Source of the DNA: Hofstenia miamia
Taxonomy: Eukaryota > Xenacoelomorpha > Acoela > Hofsteniidae
DNA: 64,000 nt
Reading direction: 5' to 3'
Assembly: GCA_900660155.1 (NCBI GenBank)
Contig: CABFPE010000304.1
Span: 124,057 to 188,056, forward strand
In this document: piece after piece, positions 25,273 to 38,104 of the stretch
Position numbering within the stretch: position 1 is the stretch's first letter
How the letters are laid out: each line of letters begins with the position of its first letter
Made by a program: the position numbers and the translations under genes
The notes under the pieces: generated by a model
Database searches by the model: none
The model's input: only the letters and a program-made list of their open reading frames with translations
What the model was told of the DNA's origin: nothing

Positions 25273-26310
25273 TTGTCCTTATTATATTTTGTTTTCTATA
25301 GAAATTTTCTCTATGCAGATATACAATGTTTTCGTAAAGAAGGGTCAAATTCGGAAGTTTCGAATTACAAACGTATTAGTATTTTCGCTAAAGTTTCGTC
25401 CCTTCATTCTGAAAAAATAATCTTTGATGCATTATATCCAATAAGTAATAAACAAATATCATCTAATCTATACAAGTCATTGCAACTCTCAAGAATTATG
25501 TATGCGAGCATTATTTGATATACTAATCAAAAAATCTTAATAAACTCGAATCATTCCAAACCGATGCTTCAATTTTTCTATGGGCACGAACAAGATCTCC
25601 GCTACATCAATCGAATCAAGCCATACATATATTACTTATTAGTTTATTGCTACAATTTCACGACCTAGCATTTTTTATCAAACTGATTAAGGGTGAATCC
25701 AATTCTATAAATGCTCATGATCACATTGTAAAAGTTGCTTTAGGTAATCGCTGTCAAATGATACTAATTCAATACATAGGAACCAGAAAAAAGAATACTA
25801 GTAATTTATAATTTTCCCCTTTGTAAATTTGCTTTTCCAGTACAACTGAATCAATTTACTAGAAAATGCTCCCAAGTCTAGTTAAAAAGAATATTTTATA
25901 GTATTTTCATTGCACTTGCGGCTGCAATTTTTAGTTATGCATGAGTTAACAATGGTATTGATTTAAATGATTTTCACCATTTGAAGTATCATGTATTAGC
26001 CATATTTGAAATCGGGTTCAGAATTTCAAGTCTGACTCGTCTCCAGCCTGATCCCAACCAAACCAGACTTTGGAATTTTATTACGAGTTATATGATAAAA
26101 TTTTGGAATGCAATTAATACAGTAGACTTTTAAATGCTTAGTGATAACAGTAACCGTATATGAAATGCAAAATTTTTCAATTCAATGGCATTATCTTGCT
26201 GACCGCTGGCACAACTTTATCGTTCCTATCGTCAAGGAGCTAAATGTGAAATCGGTTTCTCTCACTAAATACAAATTTCAACATGTTTTTTACTGAGCCT
26301 TTTCACAGTC
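25273..26310 (+). pseudogene. LINE reverse transcriptase fragment, internally deleted
   Basis: The first block reads FRKEGSNSEVSNYKRISIFAK, the RT block usually seen as (N)SNYRPISxLxxxSK, and continues EKIIFDALYPISNKQIS. It then passes without a break into YKSLQLSRIMYASII, which belongs after the catalytic YADD region (usual form YKSLVxSRLxYASxIW). The RT palm, including the catalytic YADD, is therefore missing. A second frame continues from about 25535 with LNKLESFQTDASIFLWARTR and LLQFHDLAFFIKLIKG, typical of the LINE C terminus. Around 26075-26130 RLWNFITSYMIKFWN resembles the distal C-terminal block. It is a different family from the 16.5 kb element by its conserved words. Confidence 0.65.
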
Positions 26311-26856
26311 TAAAGCTCTTTTCCATCAATCTAGTAGTACAATTCACAATAATCATGGGGAGAAAAAAATCAATTGCACGAGAACATAATGTATGGAATT
26401 GGAACAAAAAATTCCAATAAAAACATTAAACACGTTTGACAAATTTCTATAATGATTATAAATTTATATGCATGAAAATAACTTTTTTAAAGTTATTGTC
26501 AGACCCATGAACTATCCCGGTGACACAGAGCCAAAACGTGGGACAATTGGATTACATTCATGGGGATTGGATCTAGAAAATTTTGAATCATGCAGAATCC
26601 TTTTCTGTACATTGTAAAGTTTAGATGTACATACATTCTTCATCGATCGCTTCTTCATTGTTTTTAAAAAACTATTGGTTTAAATTTCATTTACAATTTT
26701 TCTTCTATTATACAGAAGATTATTTCATAAAGTCAATGTTTGTTGCAGGACGTTTTGTTTGTCTTTACACATTTCAACTAAATGAAAATAATGAGCTTAA
26801 TTATATTATGCAAATTTATTTTTTATCTCATCAATAGGAAAGGTTTGGATTTGGCC

Positions 26857-27235
26857 CTGAATCTAAGCCAATTAGGTTTGGGTTGCGTGTTGGTCCCAGT
26901 CTCAACGTTGGTATGGGATGGATTGGGAATGCCATCTAGATTTCTACGAGACCAGTATTTTCTTAGTTCAGTCTAACTTAGTCCCACCTGTTCCAGTCCC
27001 ATGAAATTTTCTGGTCTTATAGTCCCATTGGTCACATAGCATAACTTATAATTTGACCAACATTAGCAAAAATTATTAGTAATATTCTGAAATCCGTGGT
27101 CCCAGGTACTTCATTTTTAGTTTCAGTTCAATTGAGTTAAATGGTCCCAGGTCACAGTCGCATTGGGACACGTAAATTCCATGGAATTAGACGGTCCCAC
27201 AGAACCCTAATATCGACCCTCACGGTCACTCTGGA
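26857..27235. repeat. Word array GGTCCCA / TGGGACC
   Basis: At least eight spaced, degenerate copies of GGTCCCA(G) or its complement occur: GTTGGTCCCAGTC, GTATGGGATGG, TTAGTCCCACC, CCAGTCCCATG, ATAGTCCCATTGGTC, GTGGTCCCAGG, ATGGTCCCAGG, CATTGGGACAC, ACGGTCCCACA. Spacing is irregular, so it is not a tandem repeat. No open frame is present. Confidence 0.6.
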
Positions 27236-27239
27236 CCTA

Positions 27240-28143
27240 ATGTATTTCTGTTGAGATACTTGATCACCTGTTGTTGACCTCAGCCCGTATTAAGAAAAAT
27301 CTCCCCATATCAGTTTTGCAGATTTTTTTTACTTAGCTGTAAATATTTTCACTATTGAAGCTTCATTTATATTTATCATAAGAATTGTAGAGGAAATAAT
27401 TGGAATTTTAAACAATCAATTATTTGCATAATCATTGTTTGAATGCAAAATTTTGCTATATATAATTTTATGCTTAAATAACAGAAATATCATTTAGATT
27501 TATGCATTCCACTAAAATTTGAACTACATGTAAATATTTACAAAAAATCAATATCTTCAACTTCAAACCAATTTTAGCCCTGCTTGAACCTTAATATTTC
27601 AACCCTACTGAACCCAATCCCGTGCCGTTTTACAAATATGGTATAAGCAGTAACTCTAGAATAGAGAGCAAAATAAATTTACAAGATCCCTCTGTTCGCG
27701 AACATGTAGCGTAAGTTGACCTTAAATTTAGCATTTAACTTTGTGATTCTATTTTTAAGCTTTTGAATTTGTTCATTGCAGGATGGAATTTTTAAATAGA
27801 CACTAAGCGTAAGTAATTTTATCTTTCAGAGTTGTCTTTTGGTATTTTCATCACACGCAGAAGAAGAAATAGTTTTTAAAAGCCTGTACGAATACCGCTG
27901 TTTCCGTTTGAAAGTTCAAATGTTTTAGTAAAGTTCTCATTCAATTATAACTTTGATAATTTTAAATCTGTGTTATGTTGTAATGCGAGTTGAATTAGTA
28001 TTTTTTCATTCAAGATGCATGTTGTTTTATTAAATTTGATAATAATGAACTCATCTACATGTAATTTTACAATAGTTTTCTGAAGCTTAAGATGTTTAAT
28101 AATTTAAAGAATTCTATTTGACTACTAAAAATATTAAAGTACT

Positions 28144-28180
<37 letters not shown>

Positions 28181-28485
28181 ATAGAAAATATATTTATGAA
28201 AAAATAAACATGTTTCTCTATATAATGATAATAACTTTGTCAGCGGTTAATTGAGGGAAATAAAATGTTTTCTCTTAAAATAGATGGAATATATTGGAAT
28301 GATGTAATCGTTTATTAATAATGCTTAGCGTTTGCTTCCCAATGACATTGCTTTAGCGATTTCGGTGTGGATGGTATTTGGTTTTTTTGAAAATTTTTAT
28401 ATTTTGGTTGATATTAGATATTAATGCCAAAAAAATTGATCTTACATTAAAAATAGTAGTTTCTTTGAAAGCATTTATGTAATAG

Positions 28486-28522
<37 letters not shown>

Positions 28523-31500
28523 GAAGATTCGTCGATTCAAAAAAATCATGCCAACAAACCTACTTTAAAGAGATAAAAATATATAGTGTCTGCTGTCATC
28601 GTTATTATATACACAAGCATACTCTTATACACTTAATTCAAATTTTACTTACAGAGTAATTAATTTTTTAATTAATATTATTTTAACATTTGTTTTTATA
28701 AAAGATAATAAATAGATATGTTCTTAATCGCATGAAAATTATTGACATTCTTTCTCTTTGCGCATAGAGATATAATAGTGGAAATCAAGTCTATAGGATC
28801 TTTAGATTATTAAATAATATTTTTTGCAGTTTTAAGGTAAAATTAGAAAAAATAATTATCGATGCCATTTGATTTATAACAATTTTCATAAATGTAGCTA
28901 ATATATAGAACAGAGTATTTGCTATTAAAAATAATATGATTTGTTTGAAAACATATTTCAAAAAGTTTTCAAATTAATAATTTAGGTAAACATAAATAAT
29001 AAATTTTCCATTATATTTCAGTAAATTCTTGACAAGAGGTAAATAACATCAATTGTTTAAACTTGTTATTCTCCAGTCAATCTTGATGTATGAAAAACGA
29101 ATTAATATTTCATCCATTTTTGTACGAGTTTAGTCTGATTTAAATTCCGTCTGATACAATTATTAATAGATTCAATTACATAGCCATTTCCTCTTCCTTG
29201 ACCGAGAATACAAAAGTATTTTCGGAAATGCAGCATTGAAGAATATACCATTTCTGCTCTATTTATTTTAATTGTAATAATTAACGTTTTTTGACTTAAT
29301 GTTGTTAGCTATATGATCAGCTCTTAGATTCTTGATAGTGTCTATCGGAATCAAACTAGATCTCATAAAATATGTTGAGACAAAATCCTTAACAACGATT
29401 TTTGTTAACAATGATAATTTGTTACAACTAGGGTTTCAATAATCAATCGAAAATAATAGTTATAAAAATGATCATAGCCAAATCTAGTAATCCCACGACC
29501 CCGAATCACAAAGATTTTTGGAAGTTATTCAGGATTGAATCATGGGATGTGTAAGTATGTAGACTCCATATTTGCCAGATGTGTAGCATTGAAAAAGGCT
29601 AAAATCGTGAAACAATATAATAATTTTTTTATATTACCTCGTATTTGGTTTGCAGACCTGTAGAAAAATAATATCAATATCTTAACATTACTAAGTGCCT
29701 GCTTAGAAAAAATCCTTGAATTGATAGAAAAAATTTAAATAGATGTGATTCAAAGGTATTCGTGCTTCTACAACAGGTTGAAGCAGCTAGAAAATTATGA
29801 TTTATGAATATTACAAAAGCTGATAAAACATAACGAGCAATGACAATAAAGATTGTCAATTTTGGACTTGAAATAAACAAGTTCATATAAATCATCACTT
29901 AATGAAATTCATAGAGCTTTGCATTCTCTGTTATTAGAAAAGTATTTTTAAGTTCTTTGAAACTTAGCATTATAGTTCATATTGAAGCTTATTAAATTAA
30001 ATAGTCTACAGCATATTATATAAAATATATTAATAAACTAACAAGTGTGGGGAATGTCTTAGAGTATGTTTGGAATCATAATCGTTCTTAAAGGGTACGC
30101 CAATGCATATCATCTGTCTAGAAAATTGCATTCAATTGATTATTCATTGAACTACGTAAGATTTTTAACAACATACATCAAAAGTTCAGTATAAATCTAA
30201 TACATTACTAACTACAAGATTCTTATATATAAAATGGTAAGCCTTCTTTATTGCTTCAAGCGGATCACAAAAAATTTAAACTGTACTAAATTATATTTGG
30301 ATGATGCTTTAAAACAGCGCAGACACAATATGTATATTTAAAATGCAGGAAATTCGAATTTAGAGAATAAATATTAGTCAATGATTTTGAACCATATTGT
30401 GTTATTTTGTCACGAAATTGCAATCTTTGTAAATTCTTTATTTCAAGTATTGACCAAAAGGGAATATAAGTAAAATGTTCAATAAAAATACAATTGGCTA
30501 CATGGACAAACAAATATGACGTAAATCACTGAAAAATCAGAGTGCATCTCTTACTGATTTTTTCAAATTCATCATTTTTACCTACAGTAGTGACATGCCC
30601 TATAAGCATAAATATCTGGGCGCTTGTTATAACAAAAAAACCTTAAAAATCTTACGTAACACATTTTAGATAACATAATTATGTTCTAATTTCGTTTGAA
30701 AAAAGGCTAAACTTAGAATATTATGTAATTCTAAGCCATAACTTAGACAGTCTTAAAATAAATTTGACTTTTATCACATCCATTGTTCCATTGTTAAAAG
30801 TTAGTTTACCTTCTAAGTTCTATCCACTCTTTCTTTCTCTAGTCACATAGTTTTGATGGATTGAAGTAATTTGAGTTAAAACTTCATTTCATTATATTTA
30901 ATTAAAAATAGTATTAATATGAGCTTCAAGTTTTTTACAATAATTTTAACAGGATACCAATGATCTCTCACAAATATTTTTTTCAAACTGTATTTTTGCA
31001 GCACAAGAATATGGCTCTAAAATTTCATAAAATCAAATTTTCGGATCTGAAATGTTCAAGTGGTTTTTAATTGTAGTTGAATAATTGCAATAGTAAAACA
31101 CATTAAAACTGGCAATATTTAGAGAAGCTGACTGATCTTCCCAAAACACTGTAAAAACTAAACTATCAGATTTACTAAATAAATTCTTCATTTTTTCATT
31201 ATTGAATTGCAAATATTATCCTGTTTTTAATATTTTTCATCAAAAAACTTTCAAAATTCCAGTGTAATGAGTTAGTAATCACTTTCTTGATAATGAAGGG
31301 TTTACTGGAATTAAAAATTTTCAATCAATGTTCCAAACTAAATATTATATTTCTTATTGAGGATGTATTTAGACAATTCACTTTTAATTCCAATTAAATT
31401 GAGAATTATAGATTAATGCACAAATAAATTTATCAAATTCTGAAATTCAATTTTTAATTTAATGTTTGCAATTATGTTAAAATATAATAATATAAATGTT

Positions 31501-33385
31501 AAAACATATCTCATGCTTTATAGAAATTGTTCCCAATTATTCAAGGAAATCAATTTACAATTATAATTTTTAATTTACGAAAATATTTTTACCAATAAAG
31601 AACATTTCAGAATTCTGCATAGAATTATTTATTTTAGTGTATCTTAAAAATATTCATAAATATTTTTCTGGAATGGATTTTCTAACTATTTTCGCATCTT
31701 TATGACTCATGCATAAATTTTTCCAGAAACAATTAAAGTTCACAACAGGGGCATTAATATTTGACAGCATATATAATGATGAATGTTTAAAGCGTAGTTT
31801 ACAATGTTTACTGATGATGATTTCGATTAAATGGGTGACGCTATGGGCAGAGACAGGCATTTTTGTATTGTTCGTCTCATAAATTTGTCAGCAGCAAAAT
31901 GGAGTATAAAGACACAGGAAAAAAATTGATATTCAAACTAAATCGTTCTTGACAGAACTAGTAAAGACTCTTTCCGATAAATTCTTTTCATAAATTATAA
32001 ACGAGTTTTGTTGTAAAAGGACAGTTAGCATTGAATAGAGCGGGTGAATTGAGTCGAGTTAATTAATTCCTACATTTAACCGTCAATCAAAATTCCCCGA
32101 GTAAGACGTCGGCATTTCCAAAGCGGAATTCCTCACGCATATATTATTTACATCGCAGATAGTTATTGGCGCTTTACTTTAAATTTTTAAAAGAATAAAT
32201 TTTTCAATTTTACCAAATGTTCGATAATTAGATGTGATTTTGGATGAATACATAATCTTATTAAAACTTAAGTTTTCACACTCTGCAGCATGTCCATATC
32301 AAATTATTAAACTCCTTTATGCACACCGCTAATTTTAGCAGCGCTTTATCTTCTTGAATATCATTGCTATGATTTTTGTCTCTCAAAGACTCCCTCTGCA
32401 TATTTAATATTACTGTATTCAGCAATAGATTAGTAAAAAAAATTATATAATGGTTTTTTAAAGTTTCTCATCCTTGATTGATTAGAATTATAAACGAATT
32501 GCTTTCAAAATGAGGAGGTTGGAAATTTTAGTAGAAAATATAATGTCAGGGAATAATCACATACTAAATTGTGAAATTATGTGTCAACATATGCAAACAA
32601 GTATTTGTAATTAAGCAAAATAATGTTTAGAACAAAAATATACATGTATTTATATTAAATATATAATGCAATACAGTCCACTTAAATAACTAAAAATAAC
32701 GGGTTCTTATAAAGCGATTAAAAATTGCATTTGATGACAATAAGTGTTATTCTAAATATTTTTTAAATTGTTGAATTTATGAAGTCTGACTTTTTAAAAT
32801 TTTCACATAATTCTATATTCATTGATATAATGCGCAGATTTAATTTTTACAATATATTTAGGTTTCTGTTTGGACATGTTTACTTAAACTAACTCATTGT
32901 AGGTTATTGAAAATAGCAAGTTTCATATTTGTCGGTTGCTATGTTCACCAATTGAAAACATTAATAATGATCTCTTAGTCGATTATATTATTATGATGTA
33001 CTTTCACCCGCATTAAGCTATTATTGTTATCACGTATGATGACAGATCTCAGGTCTAGAAGAAAAACTCTATTGATTGAAAAACAAGGTTAGATCGATTA
33101 AGACTCTCAATTTGAGAGGAACAGAGGATGTGTTCAAGAAGCATTAGTCATTTCTTCTGCAAAAAATTGAGTAGAATTTTGAATAATTTAGTGCTACATA
33201 TTCAGATGTATTCCATTTGTGCTCCAAAATTTAATCTGACTACTTATTATGTTTGTAAACATTGCTACTTCTAACTGTCAAATGCGGGGTGGGAAAAGTA
33301 ACACTTTTTGACCCCCCCCCCTGCACGACTTGGCACTTCTAGCAGTGACCCGCGACTCGATCTTATAAAAGAAAGATTATTGGCT
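27240..33385. other. AT-rich DNA, nothing recognised
   Basis: Two (TA)n tracts near 28.15 and 28.5 kb are the only clear structure. Minus-strand frames at 29674, 30286 and 31654 are unsupported. Confidence 0.55.
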
Positions 33386-34022
33386 TAATACTCCAAAATT
33401 TTTGTATCATTAACCCTATTTTCACTTAAAATTTTTTCAAAATCTAGGATGACTTCAACAAAAATTTCTAAAAACTTGTAGCGCACGAAATAATGAAAAA
33501 GTCTAAAAACACCACAAAATGGAGAGTTGTCTCCTCTTTCTTTTTCGACTTAAATTCTAGCCCGCAAAAACCTTTGACTTTGCGCACGGCGCGCCTGGAC
33601 TGGACTCTCACAGATTTTCTCCAGAAAACAAAATGCATCAGGACATTAGACCCCCTCATTACCTGCACACTAGGCATAGAAAAAATTCAAATTNNNNNNN
33701 NNNNNNNNNNNNNNTAATACTCCAAAATTTTTGTATCATTAACCCTATTTTCACTTAAAATTTTTTCAAAATCTAGGATGACTTCAACAAAAATTTCTAA
33801 AAACTTGTAGCGCACGAAATAATGAAAAAGTCTAAAAACACCACAAAATGGAGAGTTGTCTCCTCTTTCTTTTTCGACTTAAATTCTAGCCCGCAAAAAC
33901 CTTTGACTTTGCGCACGGCGCGCCTGGACTGGACTCTCACAGATTTTCTCCAGAAAACAAAATGCATCAGGACATTAGACCCCCTCATTACCTGCACACT
34001 AGGCATAGAAAAAATTCAAATT
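33386..34022. other. Gap (33694-33714) with 308-bp exact duplicate flanks
   Basis: 33386-33693 and 33715-34022 appear identical, separated by 21 N. The duplicated DNA contains a GC-richer stretch (GCGCACGGCGCGCCTGGAC) open in both directions (about 70 codons), which I do not recognise. Likely an unmerged overlap. Confidence 0.85.
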
Positions 34023-34365
34023 TTTTACAAAAATCAGATTTCTCATTGAAAAAATCATATTTGGACGTAAGCAAGGCATAAGAATATGTCTTAACACAAC
34101 TCTTCATCAATGCATGAAAAGGCCCTATACAATAGATTTTCAATATTTTTTAACAGGCTTCCATAAAACTGTTAAAAAATGCGGACAAATCGATTTGTTC
34201 CAAACAAGTAACACTTGTAGAAATAGGGTTAGAGTATCAATAAAAACAATACAAAATAAATAAAAAATTATAATAGTTAATATTCATAAGTTTTTAAAAA
34301 ATTTTAAGAATTAAATGTTTGACTTCCTAAATTTTTCCTTATATCTGTTAGGGTTTTTTTCACTC

Positions 34366-34680
34366 GAGCTATTGCAAATGACAAGACCCCTCTAAGATGT
34401 AATCCCCAATCCGACCCTACCACGATAAAAGAATGATTACTAGTGTAATAAGCACATTACTTTTTAACATAAAACTATCAATAACAAAATACAAAAATAA
34501 TGAAAATCTTTAAGAATTTCAAAGATTGAAGCATTTGACATGTTAATATGTTCTTTAAATCTGTTAGTGTTCTGCCACTCTAACGATTATAAATTATCCG
34601 AGACCCGACTGGTCTAATTATTACCCAACCCGTGAGTCAGCTCGAGTCGGGCAGGGTTAATCCACTTCCTACCCTGGTCA
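34366..34680. repeat. Word array GACCC / GGGTC
   Basis: CAAGACCCCTCT, ATCCGACCCTACC, GAGACCCGACTGG, ACCCAACCCGTGAG and CTCGAGTCGGGCAGGGTT recur at irregular spacing, resembling the other word arrays of this window. A related sequence (GACCCCCCCC, GTGACCCGCGACTCG) lies at 33310-33362. Confidence 0.45.
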
Positions 34681-34831
34681 AAGGCAATTTTTACTTTGCA
34701 GTACAATATGAAAAATCTTCCAACAACTATACTACAATTATAATATTGTTCTTATGGACAGTGTATTGGATTATTATTTAAAAATTTAACTTTAAAATTT
34801 ATGCTATTTTTAGTGGTTTAAATTTGATAAT

Positions 34832-35107
34832 TTACAATGCAAAGTGACAAATTGATTGTAGGTAATTTAGTGTCCCCCAAATAAATGTCAACAAAGTTTT
34901 TGCCAATCTTAATTGTTTTAAAATGTCCAATCTAGGGTGAACATTTCCTAAATGATTCCGTTGCAAAACATATATTTCATTTCCGTTTTCAAATATTTTA
35001 GATGTGTGTCTGGATTTTCTTATTGCCTGAGGAATATTCTCTATACATGCGTATAATAGTAGAATTTTAGACATGGCTTTTGGATTTATTGCTAAGCAAC
35101 GTATCAA
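34832..35107 (-). CDS. Unrecognised open frame, possible exon
   Basis: A 91-codon minus-strand frame reads MIRCLAINPKAMSKILLLYA, then IYVLQRNHLGNVHPRLDILK. It is less AT-biased in codon use and less repetitive than the spurious frames around it, and has mixed polar/charged content like a folded domain. No flanking splice sites, repeats or homologous family are recognised. It could be an exon, a decayed retroelement piece or chance. Confidence 0.2.
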   Translation of the reverse strand: MIRCLAINPKAMSKILLLYACIENIPQAIRKSRHTSKIFENGNEIYVLQRNHLGNVHPRLDILKQLRLAKTLLTFIWGTLNYLQSICHFAL

Positions 35108-35889
35108 TATAAGAGAACTAAAAAATGGGTAAAGTTGAAAATATTAAAAGGTAAGAACAATATACTAACAGTTAACATACAGATTTGAAAAATTGCAAAC
35201 TAAATATATAATATATAATAATAGTAAATTTGCTTACCTATGTATGTCTGCAAATCTGTTAGAATGCTTGTGTTACCAATTGAGTTTTGTCGGTGTAATA
35301 GAGTAAGTTTTAGATTTTGCTTAAATTTTTATTAATTTTTTTCTATTTTGATTTTATTCTCTATACTGTTCCAATTATTAGAGACTGTTCGATGAAACAA
35401 GGACAGGAAGAACTGTTAAAAATATAATAATTTCTAATGATAGATGTTTCTTAAATATATAAATAATTTATTCCTAAAAAGTATGGTAAATGTGTTGAAG
35501 CAGATAATTTATTAACATCTCAATCGAAACGTAGACATAAAAATCTTTATAATAAGAAATTTAAAAAGCAAAAAATGTATATATTGCAACATTTTCAGAA
35601 AAAGATCCAAAATATTAGGACGAAGGATTGTTTCCACAATTTAAAGTTGAACTGTTCTACCAGCAAATCATCATATACGATGGAAATCAACATGATCTTT
35701 CTTTCGTTTAAGATTCTCCTTCACCTTGCAAATAATCAATTTTTAAGAACTTAATTTAATATATTTTAGAGAATATAAAGATACAAAATTGAAGATGCTA
35801 ATGTCATATTTTTCTACTAACAATTTGTTTATAAATAGCAAATATTTCGGCAGAATATTCAACTTTAAAATGACATGAATGTATTTTAG

Positions 35890-36175
35890 CGCATTATCAC
35901 TTGCGCCAATCGTTCGACATTTGAAGTCACTTTTGGAAGGCTACAACACTGCTATCGTCATTCTGTACATGGCATCACTCGTTCTTGGATTCTTAGGGGG
36001 ATATAAAATCAATAGTCCTGGAGTTGTGTTTTTTGCGTTCATCATACAATCTCTTGCCATAATCTGGTTTGCATTTTTAAATGCATGCTTACAAATATGT
36101 GTTAAATGTGTTAGAAGGGAAGCATTTGGCTTGCATTCAAAAAACTTTTATATTTTATATAATATAAAATTATAA
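35890..36175 (+). CDS. Putative membrane protein, downstream exon
   Basis: An open frame follows the acceptor TATTTTAG (AG at 35888-35889). The first base completes codon AG|C from the exon ending at 15247, giving Ser, then ALSLAPIVRHLKSLLEGY and two strongly hydrophobic stretches: one around IVILYMASLVLGFLGGY, one around VVFFAFIIQSLAIIWFAF. With the upstream exon this gives at least three membrane helices, TM1 and TM2 separated by about 20-25 residues. The GFLGGYKIN turn after TM2 loosely recalls the corresponding GFLSGV turn of TMEM107, but I do not consider that diagnostic. The frame stays open to a stop at 36175; the last 25-30 codons are AT-rich and may already be intron, with no clear donor seen (GTGTTA candidates near 36098 and 36107). 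A missing fourth-helix exon is possible. Confidence 0.5.
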
Positions 36176-36186
36176 TAATGTAAATA

Positions 36187-36793
36187 TTAGGTTTTTCCAA
36201 AAGTAATGTTCGATTTAAAGATTTTAGCTAAAACGAATAAAACAACCAAAATGTAAATATTTATTCATTAACATACTCTCCATTGCTTTTAATGACTTCA
36301 TTCTACCTTTTAACAAGCTTAAAAATGCCTCGTTTATAAAATTCTGTAGGTTTAGAATCGAAAAAAAAATTCAACTGTTTTTCAATCTTTGTTTTGTTGT
36401 GAACCTAAGTCCACTAAAGTGTTTTTAGACAACCTACATTTGGACCCATCTTTAGGGTAAAATCACCACTTCGAAAACGAGAAAACCATCTCCTACCATT
36501 TCTTTCATTCACTATAACATCCCCATAAGTCTTCTGAGTAGATCTTGCTGCTTCAATTGCATTGACACCTTTATGAAACTCTTATAGAAGAACATTCCTT
36601 AAATGATCTTTACTTGGCACAAACATAGATGCTAAAATTAATTTCAAATATGAGCGTAACAGAGTTAATTTAAAGAATATAGTTTATTTTAATTAAAGAA
36701 ATATGTTACACTTCTATTAAAATATAAATAATTGACAAATCTAATTCTTATTATTAGTTATAAATATCGGACGTTACTTTTGCACCAAAAAAT
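36187..36793 (-). mobile_element. Mariner element with the catalytic core deleted
   Basis: A ~607-bp insertion has terminal inverted repeats: the left end contains CCAAAAGTAATGTTCGAT, the right end read in reverse contains GCAAAAGTAACGTCCGAT. Both resemble the mariner end TTGGTGCAAAAGTAAT. The minus strand encodes the N-terminal and extreme C-terminal parts of a mariner transposase and nothing between. Full mariners are about 1.3 kb, so about half is missing. It may have been mobilised in trans if a full copy supplied transposase. Confidence 0.8.
36261..36626 (-). pseudogene. Mariner transposase, N-terminal HTH joined to C terminus
   Basis: From the ATG at 36626 the minus strand reads MFVPSKDHLRNVLL, a stop, then EFHKGVNAIEAARS, VNERNGRRWFSRFRSGDFTL. 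This is the first helix-turn-helix and the RRWFxKFRSGDFxLxD block that mariner transposases share. After a degraded stretch the frame gives SKPTEFYKRGIFKLVKR, stop, NEVIKSNGEYVNE and stop, which is the mariner C terminus (FYxxGIxKLxxRWxKVIxxxGxYxxx). The D,D34D catalytic region, about 200 residues, is absent. At least two stops and frameshifts are present. Confidence 0.8.
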
Positions 36794-37493
36794 TAATTTC
36801 TACTCTAACTAATTTTTCAACACATTTAGAAATTTTAACATTAAAATAAATTAAAAAGCCAGAACAGGAAATATTCATAAACCAAAGTCTAATAAAATTA
36901 TATTTATGTTATTTGTGGTCTAAATGGAAATGAAAATTTGCTTAGAATCCTTTTTTGAAGATAGAAATTTAAATTCAATTGTAAGAGTTAAACTTGGTAA
37001 CATTTTTAGATTTGCTTACTAAAAAGGTTTTAATTTATTTTTTATGCAAATAGATAATCTTAAGAGTAATGTTTTATAAAACTACTCTAACAAATTGTCA
37101 TGAAGCCTGCTACTAAATCATTGTCGACGAAATTAGGAATTTATTCTGAACGTTGACAATTATTTTGATTTATGTAATCAGTTTTTTGGGTTCTCTAATC
37201 AAAGAATTTTTTAGAAAATACAGATTGAATTTTATATTTTACAGGATTTTGTTTCAATCTAACTTAGGATTTCTAGAATATTTTAAAATATTTTGCAAGG
37301 TCGAATATTTCTTAAGCAATATATTTTTACAATTTTTTTCAATTGTACAAGTTTAATATTTCTGAGTAAGTTGATTAGATGAAAAAAGGTACATTAAATA
37401 ATTTTAATGATGAATGAAACGATATATCAGGGGCTGTCTAAATATTCGTTTTATGCCTTGTTTTACCGAACATTCGACAGCTTTTTGACACTT

Positions 37494-38104
37494 GCCTTCG
37501 GTCACTATAGGACATAAACGTCGTAGAACCCGTATGCTCTGCAAAGAGGATCCAAACATTAAGACAATATTCAATTATGTTAGTACAAATCTTGTAATAT
37601 CAATTTATTTGGCATGTAATTCTTCGGATATTAAAAATCTTTATATTATATATACAGTGTATATATTTATATTTATATATAAGGGTTCTTAATCTCTGAA
37701 GAATTGAATATTGTGCTAATATATTTGTCCAATGCTTCTTTCAAATATTAGCCTTCGGTGATAACTACTAGGATTTTGTTTTAATAGTTAATTATGCTTT
37801 CATTCTGATCCTTATTTTGATTTGTAATGATTTCTTGTAATTTACAGTTATTTCAAAATAAGTAGCTGCAGTAAATTTTGTATTGAGAAAAAGCCAATTT
37901 CTTTTCATTATAAGCCAATAAATGTAGAATCTCTTCAGCAAGTTTGCATCATAGAATTCTCATTTAGTGAAGGCTCTGCATTTTAGCACTTGTGCCCTTT
38001 TGAAATTCATTTAGTTGACTAAACATCTTCGGTTTTCGTCTACCTAGTAAATATTTGGCTTCGGTTGACTATTGAGCTTTTGATAAAAAATTGTTATTCG
38101 GTCA
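37494..38104 (+). repeat. Word array CTTCGGT
   Basis: GCCTTCGGTCAC (37495), GCCTTCGGTGAT (37751), CATCTTCGGTTTTCG (38025), GGCTTCGGTTGAC (38058) and ATTCGGTCAACC (38096) repeat one short word at irregular spacing. It directly precedes the CTCGGCT array at 38410-38590. Confidence 0.45.

Noticed and set aside
33468-34049. Paired 69-75-codon frames on opposite strands as genes
   Set aside because: They are the same 308-bp block duplicated around a gap and carry no recognisable domain.
37497-37512. GGTCACTATAGGACA resembling a phage T7 promoter
   Set aside because: Only 9-10 bases match and there is no phage context; coincidence.
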